From a virus: a stretch of 23,752 bases of DNA. A model generated the notes under the pieces. The model saw only the letters and a list, made by a program, of their open reading frames with translations. It was not told the origin of the DNA and made no database searches. Positions 20,234-23,752 of this stretch are shown here, one piece after another. How positions within the stretch are numbered: the first letter of the stretch is position 1; each line of letters opens with the position of its first letter. Where the stretch lies: positions 1 to 23,752 of IMG/VR virus record IMGVR_UViG_3300042905_002575. One strand, 5' to 3'. The position numbers and the translations under genes are program-made.

Positions 20234-21666
20234 CAGATCACCATGGCGCGCAGCAGCACCGTGCTGGTGTTCAGCAGCATGTAGATGTAGTCGATTTCGC
20301 TGCCGCCGTCCTTGTACGTTGCGTCGAACGCCGTGTCGCCGATCACCGCCGCGCCCTGGGTGTAGGTCATCGTGCCCCAGGGCTGCATCGAGTTCTCGGC
20401 AAAGTCATACGCGAACCAGCGGCCAGTCGCATCCTTCTGGATGTAGAGCCGGTTTTTGCTGTAGACGTACTTGGTGCCGGTGGTGAACGTCTCGTTCGCG
20501 GGCGCATAGGTGATCGCGGCCCAGGTATTGCCCGCGATGTCGTAGCGATCTATAGCCGTCGCCGCACCGCCGCGCACGCTGAAGATGTAACGCCCGTTCT
20601 GGATCGCGTCCTCGGCTGTCCAGTCGCTGGCGGACACGGAATGTATCCAGGAACCACCAGCGCCGAGGCCGGGAGCGGCGGCTCGCGCCGCGACCGGCGA
20701 CAAGGTCGACCACGTGTTGCCTACGATGCTGTAGCGATACATCGCGACCGCGCCGTTGCCCATCAGGTACAGGAAATCGTCGTTACCTTCCAGGCTGTAC
20801 GTGCTGGTAGCGTCCGGGTTCGTTGCCCAGTTGGACGACACGGTGATCGCCGTCGCAGTGTTGGATGACACCGTGCGGATCTGCCCCGCGCCAGTGCCTC
20901 CGGTGATCCGGAGCTGGTAATTCGTCCACTGGTTCGCCGTCCAGTTCTTCGCACTGTTGGACAGCGTGTTGGCGGTGCCCGCCGTGGCCGTGCCGGTGGC
21001 GAACGATTTGAATTCGGTGTCAATCCACGCCGGGGTGGCCACAAGGCGCCCGTCGGTGCCAAACGTGGCAGGCAAGCCGGTATTGGCCAGCGTGGTCCAG
21101 GTGTTCGTTGCGAAGTCGTACTTGCGGAACGAACCCGCTGCCAACGTGCCGCCGCCAAACACGTAGAACACGGGCGTCTTCAAGCGATACTGCGAGGTGG
21201 CGTCGAACGCGACGGCCTCGGCGTCCGTGAAGGTGATCACCGCATTGGTCCCGATGGTGTTCGATGCGATGGTTTTGAGCTTGCCCGCGTTGGTGCCGCC
21301 GACAAAGTAGACCGAGTAGCCGCGCAGGTCGCGAGCCAACGTCTGGTTGGTCGTGATCCTGGTGGTCGTGCCCGCACTCGCAGTCAGCGAGCTTGCAGCC
21401 ACCGTCGTGCCAGTGCTGAACGCCCCCGCCGTGCCACACGCCCCGGCGACGAAGGTCGCGAGCGCCGGTGACGGCACGGTAATCCAGCCGTCCTCCTGCG
21501 GCGCGTAGAGCTGCGCATTGGTTGTGGCCGTCACGAGCAGCTGCTGCTGGCGATAGTGTCGCGAGGAGATGATCAGATGCGCGGTCGTCGTGGCCTGCGG
21601 CGCAGGCGTGCAGAACTCCCAGCGCTTCAGATCGAGGATCTTTCGATTGCCGTTCGTCGTTGCCAT
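20233..21666 (-). CDS. Kelch-like, two-module structural/fibre protein
   Basis: A 477-aa protein with no signal peptide. Kelch-like blades are seen at about 167-192 (YVFGGGTLAAGSFRKYDFAT), 298-322 (MYRYSIVGNTWSTLSP), 359-385 (AIDRYDIAGNTWAAITY) and 406-432. Two copies of another module at about 99-163 and 231-292 share the pattern NYQLRITGGTGAGQIRTVSS and end in ATSxY. These modules break the propeller into pieces, an unusual order. Kelch-like propellers bind proteins or sugars, so this could be an adhesion or head/connector decoration protein. ATG 21666 overlaps the previous stop (TGATG). It lies in the head-tail connector region, not in the tail-tip cluster. Confidence 0.75.
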   Translation of the reverse strand: MATTNGNRKILDLKRWEFCTPAPQATTTAHLIISSRHYRQQQLLVTATTNAQLYAPQEDGWITVPSPALATFVAGACGTAGAFSTGTTVAASSLTASAGTTTRITTNQTLARDLRGYSVYFVGGTNAGKLKTIASNTIGTNAVITFTDAEAVAFDATSQYRLKTPVFYVFGGGTLAAGSFRKYDFATNTWTTLANTGLPATFGTDGRLVATPAWIDTEFKSFATGTATAGTANTLSNSAKNWTANQWTNYQLRITGGTGAGQIRTVSSNTATAITVSSNWATNPDATSTYSLEGNDDFLYLMGNGAVAMYRYSIVGNTWSTLSPVAARAAAPGLGAGGSWIHSVSASDWTAEDAIQNGRYIFSVRGGAATAIDRYDIAGNTWAAITYAPANETFTTGTKYVYSKNRLYIQKDATGRWFAYDFAENSMQPWGTMTYTQGAAVIGDTAFDATYKDGGSEIDYIYMLLNTSTVLLRAMVI

Positions 21667-22103
21667 CAGGTCACCGCGATGTTACGGCGCAGGCTGTCCG
21701 CAGCCACGCGCATGAGGGAGGGGATCTGCTCAGTCGCAGCCAGGCCGCCGACGTTCGTCTGGTTCGACAGGGTTGTGCACGTCGTCACCGTGCCGACCGT
21801 CGTGATCGTTGCCAGCGTCAGAGATGCGCTGATGGCGTCAATCGCGACGCGCAGGCGGCCAGCGACATCGGGCATGCCCTGCCCGACCATGCGGGTGAGG
21901 GCCTGGAGCGCGAACCGCTGCGCCTCGAGCGCCTCGACGAGCTCGCCGATGACGGCCACCGGCAGCGGATTGCTGTCCGAAACGTAGGTCGCCGTGCCGT
22001 CTTCACCGAATGCAGGCTTGAACGCCTGGAAATGCCGCCCGCTGATTTCGTCCGTCGCGACGGTCTCGCCGCTGCCCGGGGTGATTTGAATGTTGTCCGC
22101 CAT
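21666..22103 (-). CDS. Structural protein of fibre cassette, unknown
   Basis: A 145-aa protein starting MADNIQITPGSGETVATDEI, with the SDSNPLPVAVIGEL segment (NPLPV) near residue 50, a helical middle (VEALEAQRFALQALTRMVG) and a Thr/Val-rich region TLATITTVGTVTTCTTLSNQ. The N-terminal pattern of ITPGSGxTVATDExxGxxFQ followed by NPLPV is common in phage structural genes of this type. Its precise role is unknown; attachment to a fibre or head surface is likely. ATG 22103 is preceded by GAGGA; there is a 5-nt gap after the previous stop. Confidence 0.75.
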   Translation of the reverse strand: MADNIQITPGSGETVATDEISGRHFQAFKPAFGEDGTATYVSDSNPLPVAVIGELVEALEAQRFALQALTRMVGQGMPDVAGRLRVAIDAISASLTLATITTVGTVTTCTTLSNQTNVGGLAATEQIPSLMRVAADSLRRNIAVT

Positions 22104-22108
22104 GACGC

Positions 22109-22546
22109 TCAGTCCTCGGTGACGGTCGAGGCCGTGGTCAGCCGCGGCGTGACCCCGGAGGACACCGCAATGCTCGGGCTGACGGTGCCCTTGTACAGCA
22201 GCACGCCGGCGCCGCTGGACGCGGTGCCGATCCCGAAGTGCGTGATCGTCGCGGTGCCGCCGGTGCACGCCGGAAAATCGACGTTCGCCGCCGGGCTGAC
22301 GCTGTTGCCAGTCACGGTGAAGCCCGAGCCGGAGCGCGCGACGGACACGCGGGCGTAGCTCGTGTAGCTGGTTTCGTTGGTCGTCTGGTCGCCGGCCTCG
22401 CCGGGATCGCCCGTGTGCAGCGAGAAGAACAGGTTGCCGGCCGTGGTGCTGCCGCGCAGGCCCGTCGCGTCGCCGATATTCGCCAGGTTCGTGTTCTTGA
22501 AAATCAGCTCGAGAAGCCCGTTCTCCAGGCTGTTCGACTTGCTCAT
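22109..22546 (-). CDS. Fibre-like phage protein, TGDPGEAG family
   Basis: A 145-aa protein with a distinctive and often seen phage pattern: MSKSNSLENGLLELIFKNTN at the start, then GLRGSTTAGNLFFSLHTGDP, GEAGDQTTNETSYTSYARVS and a C-terminal FPACTGGTATITHFGIGTA. Annotated relatives are usually called tail fibre or hypothetical structural proteins; a direct demonstration is not known to me. It would form a beta-sandwich surface unit. ATG 22546 overlaps the stop of the adaptor gene (ATGA), so it is translated with the connector genes. Confidence 0.8.
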   Translation of the reverse strand: MSKSNSLENGLLELIFKNTNLANIGDATGLRGSTTAGNLFFSLHTGDPGEAGDQTTNETSYTSYARVSVARSGSGFTVTGNSVSPAANVDFPACTGGTATITHFGIGTASSGAGVLLYKGTVSPSIAVSSGVTPRLTTASTVTED

Positions 22547-22872
22547 GATTCGGCGACTCCCTCGGCGAGCAGCAGCTCGAGCTCGCGGTGTTTCAGTTCG
22601 CGGTCGATGACCGCCGTGATTGCGTAGATTTTCGACTCGAAGGAGATCCGCATCTTCGCGGTCACGCCCTCGAGGTAGCGGATGCGCGCACGGGCGGTCA
22701 CCTCGGCCTGCACCTGGGCGGCGGCGAACACCTCGCGCCCGGTCAAGGGTTCCAGCGAGCCGGGGACGGTGGCGAACGTCGACCAGGTCGCGACCGCCTG
22801 GCCATGCGCGTCGCGGGTTTCGGTGGCCTGCTCGATGGTCAGCGCATGGCGCAGCGCGCCGGCCCGGGTCAC
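22543..22872 (-). CDS. Head-closure/head-tail adaptor protein
   Basis: A 109-aa protein with the SPP1 gp16-like head-tail joining pattern: RAGALRHALTIEQATETRDA, GQAVATWSTFATVPGSLEPL, then GREVFAAAQVQAEVTARARI and a final RELKHRELELLLAEG. It should close the head pore and join the connector to the tail. The GTG at 22872 overlaps the upstream stop (GTGA) and leaves the conserved RAGxLRHxxTI start intact. A further in-frame GTG at 22887 is less likely. It follows the gp6-like connector, as in HK97-type phages. Confidence 0.87.
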   Translation of the reverse strand: MTRAGALRHALTIEQATETRDAHGQAVATWSTFATVPGSLEPLTGREVFAAAQVQAEVTARARIRYLEGVTAKMRISFESKIYAITAVIDRELKHRELELLLAEGVAES

Positions 22873-23480
22873 CACCGGGTGAAGCACCGGAACGGCATCA
22901 AGAGCGCTTCGATGCCGTAGGGCACACTTTGGACCGTCAGCGGCGAGCTCGCCTCGCGGTGCTCGTACAGGTGGCCGACGAGAAGCCGCAGCGCGTGCTT
23001 GATGCTCGTCGGCACCGACTCGTCGGTCGGCCCGTAGCCCGCGACGTAGGTCACCGTGACGCTGTCCGGGTGATGCAGCACGCCCGGCCAGGACTGGCCG
23101 ACCTTGAGGCGCACGCGGCCGGGCGTGGTGCCGAGCGCGAGCTCGTACACGCTGCTCGACAGCGTCTGCGTCACGTTGCTCTCATCCTGGTACTGGATGC
23201 TCGTCACCGACGCGAGCGGCGGATACGGCAGCATCAGCTCGTGCACCGAGTCGCAGCGCGGCGGATGGTCGAACCACGCGTCGCCCGGGAAGCCGTCAAC
23301 CTTGTAGGTGTAGGTGCGGTTGACCAGCGCCCGCCCGAGCCACGCCTCGACCCACGACGTCGCGACCGCGATCAGGGTTTCGAGGTAGGTGTCCTCGGTC
23401 GACGCCGTGCGCAGGTGCGCGCGGGCGTCGGCGGCCGTCAGCGCGGGGTTCGCGGCCGGGGTGGTCAGGGTGAGGTTCAT
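22869..23480 (-). CDS. Head-tail connector, gp6/phiE125 gp8-like
   Basis: A 203-aa connector protein that binds under the portal. It opens MNLTLTTPAANPALTAADAR, with the family's HLRxxxxxEDxYLExLIxxA pattern (HLRTASTEDTYLETLIAVAT), then WVEAWLGRALVNRTYTYKVD, a central YPPLASVTSIQYQDESN and a C-terminal ALRLLVGHLYEHREA. This matches phage gp6-like/phiE125 gp8 proteins. ATG 23480 has no strong ribosome binding site, and an inverted repeat lies just before it. Its stop overlaps the adaptor start. Confidence 0.88.
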   Translation of the reverse strand: MNLTLTTPAANPALTAADARAHLRTASTEDTYLETLIAVATSWVEAWLGRALVNRTYTYKVDGFPGDAWFDHPPRCDSVHELMLPYPPLASVTSIQYQDESNVTQTLSSSVYELALGTTPGRVRLKVGQSWPGVLHHPDSVTVTYVAGYGPTDESVPTSIKHALRLLVGHLYEHREASSPLTVQSVPYGIEALLMPFRCFTRW

Positions 23481-23538
23481 TCAGGCCAGCGCCCGCCTAA
23501 TTTTGCCCAGGTCGGCGGGCGTTCAAGGGTGTTTTGCA
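23481..23538 (-). other. Intergenic inverted repeat before the connector gene
   Basis: An 8-bp perfect inverted repeat, CGCCCGCC (23490-23497) and GGCGGGCG (23514-23521), flanks a 16-nt AT-richer spacer. On the minus strand no T-run follows, so it is not a standard terminator. It ends about 10 nt before the connector start codon and could affect its translation. Confidence 0.4.
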
Positions 23539-23752
23539 TTAGTTGGTTGCGCGCTGATATGCGGCGTATACGTCAATCAGGTCCGTGAACTTGTACAAGT
23601 CGAGCAATCCCTGCTTGCAGCGGCGCACCACGAAATCAAGCAGCGCATTCATATCCGCCTCGGTCCACTGAATTGTCCCTGCGGTCGTGTCGAAGCGGTG
23701 CCCCATGGCGACGAAAGTGCCGCCCACGGCTATCGCGTTGTCAATGTAGCCC
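23539..23752 (-). CDS. C-terminal end of an unidentified gene (cut by window edge)
   Basis: The frame is open from the right edge down to TAA at 23539, giving at least 70 residues: GYIDNAIAVGGTFVAMGHRF, DTTAGTIQWTEADMNALLDF, then VVRRCKQGLLDLYKFTDLID and VYAAYQRATN. The gene starts outside the window, so its length is unknown. A GTG at 23727 could give a 62-aa protein, but the coding pattern continues upstream of it. The end looks helical and soluble, and I do not recognise the family. It lies upstream of the connector genes, in the part of the genome that would hold capsid and portal. Confidence 0.55.
   Translation of the reverse strand, partial: GYIDNAIAVGGTFVAMGHRFDTTAGTIQWTEADMNALLDFVVRRCKQGLLDLYKFTDLIDVYAAYQRATN

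Noticed and set aside
23490-23521. Inverted repeat as an intrinsic terminator
   Set aside because: No T-run follows on either strand and the connector gene starts about 10 nt later, so termination there is unlikely.
1-23752. tRNA, rRNA or integrase genes
   Set aside because: Reading both strands revealed no tRNA-like cloverleaf, no rRNA stretch and no tyrosine or serine recombinase motif.

Overview
The window is most of the genome of a tailed, lambda-like siphophage (free phage or prophage) from a high-GC Gram-negative host, probably a proteobacterium. The grounds are a lambda-type long-tail cassette (HK97 gp10-like protein, DUF3168-like tail terminator, tail tube, frameshifted tail-assembly chaperone, tape measure, DUF1833, NlpC/P60 and J proteins), an M15-type endolysin with holin, a VapE-type replication ATPase and a Q-like antiterminator. 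No integrase, RNA polymerase, tRNA or rRNA is visible. The host genus cannot be fixed from sequence alone.

Layout, read in the direction of transcription (mostly minus strand, right to left). From 23752 to 22543 lie the end of an unidentified gene, a gp6/phiE125 gp8-like head-tail connector and a head-closure adaptor. From 22546 to 19223 comes a block of six accessory structural genes: a fibre-like protein, a short NPLPV-type protein, a kelch-like two-module protein, a small coiled-coil protein, an Ala/Ser/Gly/Thr repeat protein and a beta-rich protein. From 19226 to 14809 come the gp10-like protein, tail terminator, tail tube, G/GT chaperones with an A9 slippery site, tape measure and a minor tail protein. 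From 14812 to 9210 come the DUF1833 protein, NlpC/P60 peptidase, 1225-aa tail-tip protein J and an accessory fibre. From 9213 to 7759 come a secreted protein, endolysin, coiled-coil/TM lysis accessory and 3-TM holin.

Facing this late operon are the only two plus-strand genes (6782-7726), both helix-turn-helix proteins. A control region at 6627-6781 separates them from the divergent early operon. It holds a 15-bp-periodic operator-like array, a promoter-like sequence, and a roughly 200-nt leader that ends in a strong terminator. The early operon runs from 6430 to 480: small unknown genes, a compositionally odd 274-aa gene, the VapE ATPase, an intergenic array of alternating inverted repeats (possible origin), a DUF6378-like protein, an HTH protein, the Q-like antiterminator and an HNH protein. 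A promoter-like AT-rich spacer plus terminator (386-479) then precedes a second HNH gene, as expected for a Q-controlled late start. Terminase, portal and capsid genes are missing and would fit between the left edge and the right edge if the genome is circularly permuted.

Nearly every gene junction is an ATGA, GTGA or TGATG overlap, so translational coupling is general. The best second-look items are the alternating repeat array at 2469-2742, the regulatory leader at 6431-6770, the -1 frameshift site at 17362-17371, the FWGAD repeats in J and the six-gene fibre block in the connector region.
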